Source: Pseudofabraea citricarpa
Taxonomy: Eukaryota; Ascomycota; Leotiomycetes; Helotiales; Dermateaceae
Length of the DNA stretch: 64,000 bases
NCBI GenBank assembly: GCA_029641185.1
Contig: JAPWGK010000002.1
Location: 124,001 to 188,000 of the forward strand
Reading direction: 5' to 3'
Part shown: piece by piece, positions 1-11,484 of the stretch
Layout: each line of letters starts with the position of its first letter
Position numbering within the stretch: the stretch's first letter is position 1
Translations under genes and position numbers: made by a program
Notes under the pieces: model-generated
Seen by the model: only the letters and a program-made list of their open reading frames with translations
Database searches by the model: none
Told to the model about the DNA's origin: nothing

Positions 1-561
1 CAGCCATTGGCATTACTTCATACTGGTTCAAGACGGGTATATTCTTGCCAGCTTTGCAGCGGGGTAGGATGCGGGGTGACATGGTGGAATTGGTCCATGA
101 TCGGCACGGTCGCCTGTGCTGTGAATTGCCGGTGCTTTCGAACAATAGTCGCTAAGCTTCCCCGTCGCTCAGATGTCGAAAGGTGCTAGAGTACAACATC
201 AGGTTGGCATCCCGTTGCCCTTTCCGCCAGGCTTCACGGGGGATCAAGCCCTTGGCTTCCGGAAGCCCTGTTTGAGGCGAAGCAGGTTCAATTTCAGATG
301 GCGTCGATAACGATGTTCCAGCTTGCCTAGCTTGCCTGTCATGCCTGTGCATACATACCCTCGCATACGACCACCATCGGCTGAATTACCAGGAAATATA
401 TCTCGGTAACCATACTAGGCGTTCTCGGGATGCGATTGGGCCCTCCGGAACCGCAGACACAGACACCTCAGCTCGTACCAATGGAAAGATATGTGTCGGG
501 TCACGTGTACGAAACCATAATGCTGGCCCTGGCAGGTTGAAATGCAGATAGAGCTAGTCTT
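1..561. other. Left edge, no assignable gene
   Basis: No gene can be named here. On the + strand, frame 3 is open from the window edge to a TAA at 153-155 (about 50 codons) and could be the 3' end of a gene cut by the edge, but I do not recognise the peptide. The rest is presumed to be 3' flank of the thioesterase gene on the - strand. Confidence 0.3.
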
Positions 562-1148
562 TCATAGATTAGATTTCAATACCAGCAGCTTCTGTAATCC
601 CTCCTTTAGTTGGCTGTTCATGCCATCCACGGCTGGCTTCCCCGTGTCTCGATCCACAAACACATGCACGAGCTCCCCGACCGACTTGACCTCTTCGATG
701 CCACGTTCGAAAAGGCCAATCTCATACGTGACACTGCTCTTGCCCAGCTTGTTGACCCTCAGCGCCAAGTCTGCGACAGCCGGAAAGGCAATTGAACCAA
801 AGAAATCGCCGTGGGAATGGACCACTAGCCCATACTGACTGGACGTCGGAGGACGTAGACCGCAGTGCTCGATGAGATATGTATTCACAACAGAGTCGTA
901 CCTAGAGCAATCAGCACGGTCATAGACTGCCGTGGCCATCTTCCGATGGTTGGCAGGGCAAGGAGCAGGCTTCACCCACAAGAAGTTATAGATGCTGTTG
1001 TTCATGTGGTCATACATATCATTATCAGACCTGCACACCATTAGTTGACACATCCTGAAGCCGTATAGCGTTCTTACCAGCGAGTTCTATACTCGAGAAC
1101 ATAGCCATAGTCGCTCCTGCGACGTGCTTTGAGTGGTCCGTAAGACAT
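562..1148 (-). CDS. Hotdog-fold acyl-CoA thioesterase (4HBT family)
   Basis: Predicted small thioesterase that hydrolyses an acyl-CoA; the substrate cannot be told. Three exons (1148-1078, 1030-980, 901-562) separated by introns of 47 and 78 bp join in phase and give 153 residues. The spliced protein holds the family signature as R-W-S-D-N-D-M-Y-D-H-M-N-N-S-I-Y, matching the catalytic Asp and the following H-x-N-N of YbgC/4HBT enzymes. This signature only appears intact after both introns are removed, which supports the model. The start is the ATG at 1148, first in frame with that exon. No clear transit peptide is visible, so a cytosolic or mitochondrial place is open. The family call is firm; the physiological substrate is unknown. 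Confidence 0.85.
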
Positions 1149-3300
1149 GGCTGCTAACGTTTGGACTTTGAAGGCCAATCACCCAATAGTGGTCCGGCTG
1201 GAGAGCATGGAACGGGTTTCTTTGTTGATAAATGGTTGATCTGCTGAAGATGGAATCACAACAATCCAAGAAGACAGCTTCTCCTCTTGCATGAAGTATA
1301 AGCTATGATCGCGGAAGCTGTCAACCTCGAGCCGAGGTTGCCTGCAGGTGCCGGGAAGTCAGATTTAGCGAGGATTCAACGCTAGACTGTATATAGCTGT
1401 TTTGCCAGACCATACCGCCAAACAATTCCACACCAGCCAGCTCTAGAATTATTTCAGTCGTTGGCAGCATCGCAACGACTACATGTCTGTCTGCACATCT
1501 CATCAACACCCCCGAATACGACACTTCGTATACTGCCCGAGTCCTTAGAATCATAGCAACCCGGCAGTTCTCTCTCCCTGCAAGTTTCCACGCCTCTGGC
1601 TCAGCTTGCGCAAGTTGCAATCCGACCATAGAGCTTAGCAGTTTCTGAACCACCGCCAGTTGAGATCCGGGATCCTTTACTAGGGCATTTGATTGTAATA
1701 ATCGCCCTCTACGACTTATACCGCCGGCTTGGGCACTTCCGGCATGGGCAAATCAGCCCTGGCAATCCAGGAGAGGTTTGAGTGGAGTCATCGCAGGATG
1801 AGCAGATATCAAGAAGGTCATGATGATGCTTCTACCACTAAGCGGCTCGCGTCCGGCTCGCTACTGGTATGTTATTGCATATCTGACCCACCAAAATGCT
1901 CGATTTCCAGCCGATTTCAGTCACAAAACACTAATGCGATGGCAGCAGGGAAACCAATCTTCCTCATAGTGCGATGTGAGGGCGATGATATTTGTTGAGC
2001 GACGTGGGAAGGCTCGCAGCCTCGCTGATGTGTTCCCTGAAAAAGTCATAAGCTGGCCCGGTTACGATTCCGGCGCCGTCACGATCTTAAGTAGGAATCC
2101 CTGACGGGAATCATCATCGCAGTCGCATCGCCGTCGTTTGCCTGAATGAGCTGGAGCCGAGGGGGAGCATGGGGTGCCAAGCAGCACCAGCAGCAGCACC
2201 ATCACTCACGCCCAACTACGAATTACGTGTCCGAGATCACTTGCTGGTTCCTCACCAAATTCTGTCACATGTCACAATTTCATCAGGGCGCCTGAGTTGA
2301 TTGTCGCGTCATCGTTCACACAGATGTCTGGCAACGACTTTGGGGGGAAGCAGCACTACCTCCCATCTACCATCTAAGCCGGCCAGACTTCAGGTGTCCA
2401 AGGTGTCCAAGGCGTCCCAGCGGCTGCAGCTTGCATTTATGGACAGCTTCCCCGGACCATGAATTCGATGGCCGGTTCTGCTGCGGCTTCACCATTCTCC
2501 ATATCGAAATGCCGTCGTGGTTAGTGGCCAGACTCTGCCTCTGGGCTGCAAAGTTCCCGCCAAGATTCCACCCGAAACTTTAAATCCAGATCGAAGCGCA
2601 CATTTCAAGATTTGTGGAGGCAACCGTACCATTAAGTGGGCAGCAGTGGACAGCAGTGGACAGCAGTGACACAACCACCCCCAGTATCCCCTTGGACCCC
2701 TAGGGCTCGGCCGATTCGATCCGCGGTTGGGCTTCTGCATCGAGCAAGGCATGCATTTCACAGGAATAAAATCCAAAGAGCTGTCGGGCCCCCCACCGCC
2801 TCCGCGAGCGCGAGGGTGTCAAAAAGCCAAACTGTTGCAGCTGCTTATCGCTGGGGCGACTTTATAAGGGCAACGGAGTCCCCACCGTCCCCCCGTCTGC
2901 TCTCCAATCTCGTCTTTATATTTTGTCGCTGGGCGTGGTACCTGGACGCCCTGAGATTCTGAGCAACAGCCTCGTTCACCCTTCCTACAACTCCTCCGCC
3001 ATTTGACATGTCCCTTGTTGTATGTAGCACATGCCCCGCTCTTTTTCCGCAACAGAAAAGGCGAGCACAGCGAACATCACGGCCACCATCACCAGCCAAA
3101 CCCTAAACCGCTCGACCTCGCGCCCCGCTTTCCGATCCCTCCACGCTCGACTGTCCATTTTCGGTATGGCTCCCCGCCTGCACAAAAGACACGCAAGATG
3201 GCTTTCCCCTATGACTATGTCTAGGCCAACCGCCTGCTGATATCCGGTGTGCTTACGAAATGTTGCAAGCAGAATCTCTCCACGCCCTATTAAGTACGGA
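1149..3300. other. Intergenic, with a P-loop-like remnant and bZIP promoter
   Basis: No complete gene is seen. A short open stretch near 1729-1790 (+) encodes a Walker-A-like G-T-S-G-M-G-K-S and resembles the P-loop of NACHT/NB-ARC ATPases, but no further motif follows, so it may be a relic or chance. A 110-codon - strand frame at 1321-1653 has no recognisable domain. At 2637-2669 a 10-bp unit (GGACAGCAGT) is repeated about three times. A TATA-like CTTTATAAG lies at about 2860 and probably serves the bZIP gene downstream. Confidence 0.4.
3008..3240 (+). promoter_or_regulatory. Candidate upstream ORFs in the bZIP 5' leader
   Basis: Between the TATA-like element near 2860 and the bZIP start at 3301 there are two ATG-initiated frames: 3008-3106 (32 codons) and 3031-3240 (69 codons, with a second in-frame ATG at 3166). 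Both end before the main ATG. If transcription starts near 2890, they would be translated first and could dampen or condition bZIP translation, as known for GCN4/cpc-1 type bZIP mRNAs. No transcript start is seen directly, so this is inference. Confidence 0.3.
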
Positions 3301-5057
3301 ATGCAGTCAGATCCCAACAATGACTCGACGTCCGAAGGAGACAGTGCCAACGCTTTCGAGCTTGTCGAGAAAACGAGCAGCAAAACTGCACCCAAACGTA
3401 GAGGTAGGCTGGCGTGGAAGGCGTTCACTTTCTCACGTTTGGTCATGCTGATCAAGGATCCCATGTATACTAACATACGCAGCTTCTCGAGCCGGCACTC
3501 GCAGCGTCGCAACTCTGTCAGACGTCCAACTCGCGCGGAAACGTGCAAATGATCGCGAGGCTCAGCGACTGATTCGACAAAGGACCAAGGACCATATCGA
3601 GCAGTTAGAAACCCGCATCCATGAACTGTCTGGTGGGAAGGCGGATCATCAAGAGCTCGAGAAGTTGCGTCGGCGGAATTCCGAGCTGGAGCAAGAATTA
3701 AGACTGTTAAAAGATAACCGGGCATCATTATCAGATGGCACAACGCCTACTTCAGAGTTTGCCCAAGAGCGTAGGTGGTATTTTTCTATTCTGTTACGCT
3801 CGTATCTCCTTGGGAGCCGTGCTTTCTCTATCTCGTTGTCTCGCTGCAGCTTTCGTGAAAAGGGAAGCTGAGAAACCTGTACTATACTGACTTTATCGTC
3901 TTGTTGTAGTTGAAAAGGGGAAACAGGGTCTGCTTGCAAGACCACCATCTGCACCGAGTTCCTATCACACCTCGTATAATCCGGGGGATGACTCTACGGC
4001 TACTTCCCCAATGTCGTCACATGAAGCATCATGGCAATCCCAAAACCTGTCTTATGGCGGACTGTGTTACTCTGGGACGATGTCTGGCGACTCGGCTGAG
4101 AGAGGCTCTTTTGGTACGAGATATGACTCCTATGACGACTCAAACATGATGGGCATGGCATCGACACCCATGGATCCAGCATTGATAGATTCATCAGGTA
4201 CTGGATACGATACTTGGGCTGATGAACTTGTCATGCTAAATTTTTCAAAAGACAGAAGCTGGGTTGAAGCAAGCTCCCCAAGTCGAATACTCAATCCAAT
4301 GCTCAAAGATTTCCAAAATACAAATCGAGTTTCTTTGACACAATCATTTACGCAGCACTCTCTTGGAGACCAACCTCCAGTACCTGCCTGGGAGCTCCCG
4401 ATCCGATGCAGTCCACCAACAGGACCAATTGACACAATCTTCACCGGCCTCGTGCAAGGACAACGAAATAAAGCTTTGAATGGTGCGAGTAGCTCATCGA
4501 TTACTGGACCGCTACAGCCAGATATGAAAGCGATAGCTTATCCAGAACAGGACAGCACTTCGCATTGTATTTCTACCGTTCTCAGTGATCTGTTGAAGAA
4601 AACAACCCTGCAACGTCTTCCTGAAAGAGCAGCAGCATTGTTTACCATGTATCATCTTTGCCGATGGCAGATATATCCATCGAAAGCAACATACAATGCC
4701 CTCCTTGATTGGCAAATCCCTCGGGCGTCCCAAATTGTCACAGCGCACCCCGTCTGGGCCACCTATATTGCCTGGCCTAGATTACGCGACGAGGTCATTG
4801 GGAGCCAGGCTACCTATGGCAATGATGATTTTCAACATACATATATCAGCAGTCTGAATCTCAACTGGCCATGGAGGGATGTGGACTGTTTTGTTTTTGA
4901 AAAGAACGGCGAAGTTCGAGTGAGTGAAGAGTTTGAGAGACATCTAAGCATACTGGCCAACTGGAGCTTGGACGCACCATTTTCACAAAGATATCCAGAA
5001 CTGGAACCGCTCTGTAGGTTTACAGATACCAGTGGCATTAGCAAACAGTATGTCTGA
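3301..5057 (+). CDS. bZIP transcription factor with C-terminal DUF3425
   Basis: Nuclear DNA-binding regulator. Exons 3301-3403, 3483-3770 and 3910-5057 join in phase to 512 residues. Intron 1 has a perfect TACTAAC branch point just before its acceptor. The basic region is at about residues 52-70, with K-R-A-N-D-R-E-A-Q-R as its core, and is followed by a coiled coil to about residue 110. This N-D-R-E-A-Q-R form is typical of Pezizomycotina bZIPs that carry DUF3425. The C-terminal part (about 390-510) shows the DUF3425 signature: a H-P-V-W-A-T-Y-I-A-W-P-R-L-R-D block and a later W-P-W region. The start is the only ATG upstream in frame. Target genes cannot be told; members of this group include stress, secondary-metabolism and developmental regulators. 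The antisense frame at 2985-3743 is a shadow. Confidence 0.9.
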
Positions 5058-5710
5058 CGACTTGCACCTGAGGGGTTCGGAGTTTAGGGCGCTGGTACAG
5101 CAGTAATTAGTGACCTACCTTCTTAGCGAATAGATTAAATGCCTAAAATTGATTGCAAAAGCGATTGGTTATGATTACGCCGGAGAAACAACAAACCAGG
5201 TGAACCAGAGAGGTTTCGTCGTCTATTCTTATTTGCATGCGTAGTACTGGTATTTTGGTATTCATAGAGTATCATAGCGTGACAGCCGCATTGCCGTCGC
5301 TGCGAGTACGAGTGACGTGTAGCATACGGTAGATTGTGTACATGAGTACAGGCAACATGGTAGCGGATAAATTGGGTGCAGGTCTTCGAAGCAACGTCTC
5401 ATCGTACTGTAGTGTGATGTGACTACTGTACTGTACAAGGCATCAGGGATCGGTGCCATAATCGGTGAATTAATGAGGCGAGCTGAACTGTAATACAAAG
5501 TTCCATCGATTGGCGTAAAAGCACGTCAATGGCGTGGAGTTTAAATGCCTGCCGAGAGCGACGGCGCCATAGGCGCGTGGCCGTGCATACCGTCCATTTT
5601 GAGCCTGTCTTGACTCACGTGCTTTGGCGTTTGCGAGCAGACGCGACTCATCTGGTCGAACAGACGCGACAACCACCCCGCATCATCTGCAACCCCGCCA
5701 CCATCACAAC
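5058..5710. other. Intergenic between bZIP and helicase genes
   Basis: Holds the 3' flank of the bZIP gene and the promoter of the downstream helicase gene. No ORF here has recognisable content. No strong TATA box is visible near the helicase start. Confidence 0.5.
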
Positions 5711-8700
5711 ATGTCGCACATGAAACGGGCTGAGGGGTACGAGGAGGAGGTCACCACAGATGAAGATGACCCAGGACCCGCTCACAACCATGGCCGGGCC
5801 TTGATGAGTACTGACGAGTACATCCAAAGTATGCATATACGAATGAAAGACAAAGAGCAGAGCTAATCCATGCCAGGAGTCGCCAGAGCCCCTTCGAACG
5901 AATCTACAGAATCCGATATTGAGATTACAGGTGTCAGAGAGTTGGGCGCCAACCCCACAAGGAAACGGAAAACAGCCGAGAAGATTCAGTTCTCTGACGA
6001 GGATGATATTTCTGATATCGAAATTACCAGCGTGCGGAGCCGCGATAAGGGAAAGCAGAATGCAGGGAAGAAGATTGGTTTCTCGGAAGACGAAGACGAT
6101 AATGCATACGAGAAATTCAAAAATCGCAAAGCGGCCAAGAGAAAGAAGATAGCGGCCGTCAAGAAAAAGCTCAATACAAAAACAAAAAGCATCGTAGGCA
6201 ACAGCAAGCACGGAAAGGGGAATGAAGAATTGGCAGCACATAGAGCTTGGGGAGACGAGGAGGAATACAACATGATGGAGGATGAAGTGCCAGAATACCT
6301 ACAGTCGCGCCGGAGGGATTTCGACAACAATCACCACAGATTAAATGTTGCTGGCTTGCAACTTCCACCCAAATACGACGACATTGACTTTTCTGACGAT
6401 GAAAGAATCGCCGAGCTGGAAGAGAGACCGAATTTTCCACCGACTGTGGCGCCATCTCGTGCTTACAAGGATATCGAATTACCACTTTCTCTAGGAGTAA
6501 TTCCCGCCTCTATTGCCCAGTACCTTCGAGATTACCAGATCAAAGGTGTCGAGTTTTTGCATGAACTTTTTGTGTATCAGAAGGGAGGGATACTGGGTGA
6601 TGACATGGGTTTGGGAAAGACTGTTCAAGTTGCAGCTTTCCTGACGGCAGTCTTTGGCAAGACTGGTGATGAGCGAGATGCGAAGAGAATGAGGAAGATG
6701 CGAAGAGTCGAGCCCACGAGATGGTATCCTCGTGTCATGGTTATCTGTCCTGGTTCTCTGATAGAGAATTGGAAGGCTGAATTAGGACGGTGGGGCTGGT
6801 GGCATGTTGAATCTTTTCATGGTGACCAGAAGGATGCTGTATTTGAGGCGGCAAAATCTGGACGACTCGAAGTCATGGTCACAACTTATCATACGTACAA
6901 AAACCATCGCAGCAGACTCAACCTGATTGCGTGGGATTGTGTTATTGCGGATGAATGCCATATTCTCAAAGAACGTTCATCTGAAACAACCCAGGCCATG
7001 AACGAGATCAATTGTCTTTGTAGAATAGGACTTACAGGAACCGCCATTCAAAACAAGTATGAAGAAATGTGGACTTTGCTGAACTGGACAAACCCAGGCC
7101 GTTTTGGCCCGATATCTACTTGGAAGTCCAGCATTAGTGAGCCGTTGCGGATAGGCCAATCGTGAGTTTTCCAATTTTCCAGAGTATCAATTTAGACCGG
7201 TGCTAACTTTTGAAGTCATGATGCAACAAATTATCAACTCAAGCGAGCCAGGGAGACTGCCGAAAAGCTTGTCAAGAATCTACTTCCTCAATTCTTCCTT
7301 CGCAGAATGAAGACACTGATTGCACACCAGCTCCCCAAGAAGACTGATAGAGTTGTATTTTGCCCACTTACTGATATCCAGCGGGATGCGTATGTTCGCT
7401 ACCTGGAAAGCGAATTCATCGAGATTGTCAAGTATTCTGCTGAGCCGTGCGACTGCGATAGTGGGAAGAAACGAGGAACTTGTTGCTTTGCAAAACTCCC
7501 AGGTACAGACACAAAATGGCAGGTAGGTCGGAACTCACTTTTTTAGAGAATCACTCTTACCAAAGTCTTCAGTCTCTAGTATTCCCGGCTATTACGACTC
7601 TTCAGAAGTTGTCAAATCATCTTGCACTCATGATCCCTAGTTCCACGGATTCACATGACAAGCAAGCAAGAGATCTTGAGAATCTGAAGGAGATGTTACC
7701 AGACCAGTGGGAGAAGCTATACCAGAATAGGGATTCTCTGCTCACTTTGGCAAATCCCAAATTCTGTGGCAAGGTATTTGATTTCGTGCATTTTTACTAC
7801 AGTCAGGCTGACTTGCCATTAGTGGGCGGTTTTGAGGAAGTTGTTGTCTTTCTGGCACGGAAATGGAGACAAGGTCCTTATATTTTCCCACAGTGTGAAA
7901 CTTTTGAAGATGCTGAACATCATGTTCCGGAACACAAGTTATAATGTTAGCTTCTTGTCGGGAGAACTTGCTTATGACGAGAGACAGCGGGTTGTGGATG
8001 ATTTCAATTCTGATCCCAACCAATTTGTCTTCCTGATATCCACCAAGGCCGGAGGTAAGTTCATTCCACTTGGAATTGTTCTAGTCTAACATGCACAGGT
8101 GTCGGTCTTAACATTACAAGTGCAAACAAAGTTGTCATCATGGATCCGAACTGGAATCCTAGCTACGACTTACAAGCTCAGGATCGAGCATACCGCATTG
8201 GACAGCTTCGAGACGTCGAAGTGTTTCGATTGGTATCCGCGGGGACTGTAGAGGAGACTGTATATGCACGTCAAATCTATAAGCAGCAGCAGGCTAACAT
8301 TGGATATAATGCTTCGCTGGAGAGGCGATATTTCAAAGGCGTTCAGAACAACAGTAATCTGAAGGGAGAGATCTTTGGGCTTCAGAATCTGCTCACCTTT
8401 CACCATGACGATATTCTTCTTCAGGACATCATTAACAAGACCAACGTTGCAGAAGCCAAGGCAGGTGTAAAAATGACAGATGTCAATATGGACGAAATGT
8501 TAGATGACGAGGACAATCCACTGCGAGTCGATGATGACGATGGAAGCGGTGCTATGAGTCAGCTGGCTGCTCTTCTGGGAGAAGTCGACGAGAAAAAGAA
8601 AGCAGCGAAATCTAGGCCTAAGAAGAGCGACCCGATCCAAGCAATTCTCGCTGCGGCGGGCGTATCATACACGCACGAGAACTCCGAGGTCGTGGGGTCT

Positions 8701-9066
8701 TCCAAAGTCGAAGCGCGCCTCAGCCGTCGTGCCGAAGAAGCGGGTAATGATATCGGCCTCGGTGATGAGCGGCTCTTCGCCGAGAGTCAGGATACTGGTG
8801 CGATTCAATATACATACCGGCCACCAAAGGAGGTGTTGATGAGGCAATTCTGTACAATGGCTAAGACATTTGGGTTTGAGAACGCAACTGAGTTTGCTCT
8901 GGTGGTCGAGGGCTGGACTCAGAAGCAGAGGACGGATTGTTTGGAACGCTTTTACCTCAAGAGGAAGGAGAGGTTGGCGGAGCTGGAGATTGAGGGAGGG
9001 AAGGTTTATGGGGGAAATGAGGATGGCGTTATGGTTGTGGATAGCGATGATGATGACGAGCTCTGA
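5711..9066 (+). CDS. ERCC6L2: ERCC6L2-type SNF2 family helicase
   Basis: SNF2 ATPase of the ERCC6L2 group, a branch close to CSB/Rad26; in animals ERCC6L2 acts in double-strand-break repair and genome stability. Six exons (5711-5828, 5877-7161, 7216-7522, 7573-7773, 7823-8054, 8099-9066) give 1,036 residues with all phases matching. Walker A is G-D-D-M-G-L-G-K-T (about 277), the Walker B box is D-E-C-H (about 397), motif III is G-L-T-G-T-A (about 424), and motif VI contains D-R-A-Y-R-I-G-Q (about 745). The ERCC6L2-specific cysteine block after the first lobe (E-P-C-D-C-D-S-G-K-K-R-G-T-C-C) is present, as are the K-G-E-I-F-G-L-Q-N-L-L segment after lobe 2 and a conserved C-terminal helical domain. 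The acidic N-terminus carries two copies of S-D-I-E-I-T-x-V-R (about 53-60 and 86-93) that look like SUMO-interacting motifs. Plain CSB/Rad26 is less likely because of the cysteine block. Confidence 0.93.
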
Positions 9067-9600
9067 TGATACCCTTGCTATTACTTTTTGGTTTACTTTT
9101 CACTGTTTTCGGGTGGCGCATTTACTGGGATACCGGGAGGTAAGGTAGGATACGGTACGTTTCAGAGCTGATAGGACCTCTCGCTGCCAGGCAGGTAGCA
9201 TTCTACATTTTAAGCAGGTCATGTTGAATGCCTCATGTATTTCTGTATTGGTCAGATCTGGGGGGGAGCAAAACTTGCCAAGTGGTTGATCTCTTTAACT
9301 CCTTAGACCTCTCCGTGACTTCGAGATGAAATTGGCTATTCAAGCACCGCACTTGCTATACAGCACATTGCTCTATAGGGCCAGATTCAGCGACTGTTAA
9401 TCATACGCGTTCGTGATCCCAGCGATGGACCCTCCCAAGCGAGCAGAAGAAGAAGAAAAAAGGAGATTTTTCGTTTCGCTTCGGCGAGTAGTTCGCTTAA
9501 GTTCAAAAAGAAAGCCTGCCTGCGTGCAGAGGATCTCAGCAAACACGCAGTAGATGAGAGATAGTTATCCTGAAAGAAAAAGCAAAAAAACAAAAAGAAT
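9067..9600. other. Intergenic, tRNA terminator side
   Basis: 3' flank of the helicase gene. Close to 9585-9600 the - strand carries T-runs directly downstream of the tRNA, consistent with a Pol III terminator. Nothing else is recognised. Confidence 0.5.
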
Positions 9601-9692
9601 TGGAGCGGCAGGTGATCGAAACCTGGACTTCATCGAATCTTAAACAGACTAGTGTTTGCAAACGAGGCACTCTACCACTGAGTTACAGCCCC
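9601..9692 (-). tRNA. tA(UGC): tRNA-Ala (anticodon UGC) with an intron
   Basis: Read on the - strand the sequence starts GGGGCTG and ends CCGCTCCA. A D-arm (ACTC/GAGT), an anticodon loop T-T-T-G-C-A-A, and a T-arm with CAGGT paired to ACCTG around TTCGATC can all be folded. The anticodon stem CCTCG pairs with CGATG only if about 20 nt after the anticodon are removed, as expected for a fungal tRNA intron at position 37/38. The acceptor stem has one mismatch (T6-C) and one G-U, and the anticodon stem one mismatch. T-runs follow directly as a Pol III terminator. The mature length would be about 72 nt. The mismatches leave a small chance that it is a decayed copy. Confidence 0.8.
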
Positions 9693-10207
9693 AAACCATG
9701 GTGGTTGGTTGTGTTTTGTTGGAGACAACTACGGTATTTAAAGCTATATTAGTGCGCGCGCTACGCCATAGGCGAATTCTCTCCACTGCACTGTACTAGA
9801 CTGCACTGGAACTGGAAGTGGAACTAGATTCACAAGTACGTAAACCCTATGTATGATAAATATATGATACTTTGGCCTCCTCGAGCTACAAAGACCGCGC
9901 AGGTGTGTATAATACCTCGCTATCGCTTTCTTTCTACCTACTCTTAAAGAGCAAGCGATGAAAAGATATTAACTACCTAGTCTTAAAGCAAAACCCCTTC
10001 TAGAGAGATTCTCATCCCAAGCACCTCCCCCACTAGGGAAAACCAAACGCTTCCGAGGTCTCCCTCGCTCGACACACGACACGGATTTCGCCGTCAGCCA
10101 TCCACCTGTTGCCAGCCCGCTCCCAGAATCCCCTTCTCGTTTTTCTCTTCTTTTCTTTCCTCTGATCTTTGCTTCACGCCCGTTTCGCTCGAGAGCGCAG
10201 ACGGGAT

Positions 10208-10240
10208 CGCGCGCGCACACGCACGCACGCACGCACGCGT
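10208..10240. repeat. Alternating CGCACGCA tract
   Basis: About 33 bp of alternating purine-pyrimidine CG/CA units (GCGCGC then CACGCACGCACG). Such a sequence can in principle adopt Z-DNA; that is inference. Confidence 0.85.
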
Positions 10241-10364
10241 CGTCTCTTGGGCGCTGCTACAGGAACTGTATCCTGCTTCTTCTTCGTAGTGATCTGCTCG
10301 TGGGAAGTTACGAAGGGGAACGTTACGAACGATATATAGTTACGCGGAAGAATGTTAACGAGCT

Positions 10365-10587
10365 CCGGAGACGGAGACGGAGACAGAGATGGAGATGGAG
10401 ACAGAGGCAGATACGCAGACAGATACGCAGACAGAGACGCAGACAAGACGCAGATAGAGACAGAAACGAAGACAGATATAAGGACAGAGACATAGACGCA
10501 AAAGGATATAGAAATAAAGACAAAGACAAAGACGAAAATAAAGATAAAGATAGAGATGAAGATAGAGACAGAGATAGAGATAAAGAC
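10365..10587. repeat. Degenerate polypurine GAGACR/GACAGA minisatellite
   Basis: About 220 bp built of degenerate GAGACG, GACAGA, GATACG and GATAAA hexamers. The + strand is almost only A and G with regularly spaced pyrimidines. Because the unit is six bases, frames stay open on both strands, giving artefactual ORFs rich in Arg/Asp (+) and in Ser/Ile/Val (-). Confidence 0.9.
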
Positions 10588-11484
10588 CCTCACGTACTAT
10601 ATCACTTTACCTCACGTATATCTTCACAAGTCCGTCCACAAACAAAAGTCAAAATGTAACAAGTATATTCAACCAACAAAATCATCCATCACTACTTAAT
10701 CAGCCAACCAACAATGCAGCATCTCCTGAACCTTCCACTTCCTCATCCTCCCATCTACCGTACCGTACCGTCTATATACAAGATCGATGATAATGCTTCT
10801 TCCTCCCCTTCTCATCCCCCTCCCCTTCCCATCCCGCCATCCTCGAAAGAGGATCACAGAAATCCAATCCCTCTTCCTCCACCTCCCTCCTTTGTCATGG
10901 TATATGTATATGTATTTGCATGCCCGCCAAGTCTACCCCCACCAGACCTTTAGAGATAAAAAAGCAAAAAAGAAAAGCAGAAATTAAAAAAAAAATGGAC
11001 CAACACAAAAACAAAAAGAGTACAAGAGTTCAATTCCAGAAAAAAAAACCCAGACCTCAGAAAGATATATGCAAGACCAGTAAAAGATATTATATACGGC
11101 GACCAAGAAAAATAGATCATGGTAACCTCTGGTGTCATCATAGCCGAAATAATACGTGATGTCATCAACGTAGAATAAAAGCGCGGGACAAATCCATGCG
11201 AAATCAGAAGAAAAACGCCGGTGTAAATGTTGGTCAAGAACAAATGGGGGGGAATTTCGAGACTTTGGCCATTGAAAAGATCAACAAGTGCGCCGAACCC
11301 AGTGTCGCTAAAGGATGCAGAGTGACTAAAATACCGCCCACCAAGGAACAGACTACATGTAAACATCCAGTTCACATGCATGTAACGTTTTATACGAGTG
11401 AAGTCCACAGCACTGGTAAAAGACCAGATGTCAAAGCACTTCGGCTTGAACGTATGAGACTTGACCCGATGTGAAGCTATTGTA

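Larger units (their letters stand above)
9693..11484. other. Intergenic, simple-sequence rich
   Basis: Contains 5' flank of the tRNA, a CGCACGCA tract, a purine-rich hexanucleotide tract (listed separately), and a TACCG triplication at 10756-10771. Several long ORFs here are products of these repeats. No protein family is recognised. Confidence 0.5.

Noticed and set aside
2985..3743. 252-codon ORF on the - strand
   Set aside because: It overlaps the bZIP gene in antisense, lacks any family signature, and the + strand gene is well supported by its basic-zipper motif and splice sites.
5711..9066. Assignment as CSB/Rad26 proper
   Set aside because: The cysteine block after lobe 1 and the segment after lobe 2 fit ERCC6L2 better than CSB; the presence of a CSA gene in the window is not enough to change this.
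10300..10659. 119-codon ORF rich in Arg/Asp
   Set aside because: It is a translation of the purine hexamer tract; the opposite strand is equally open.
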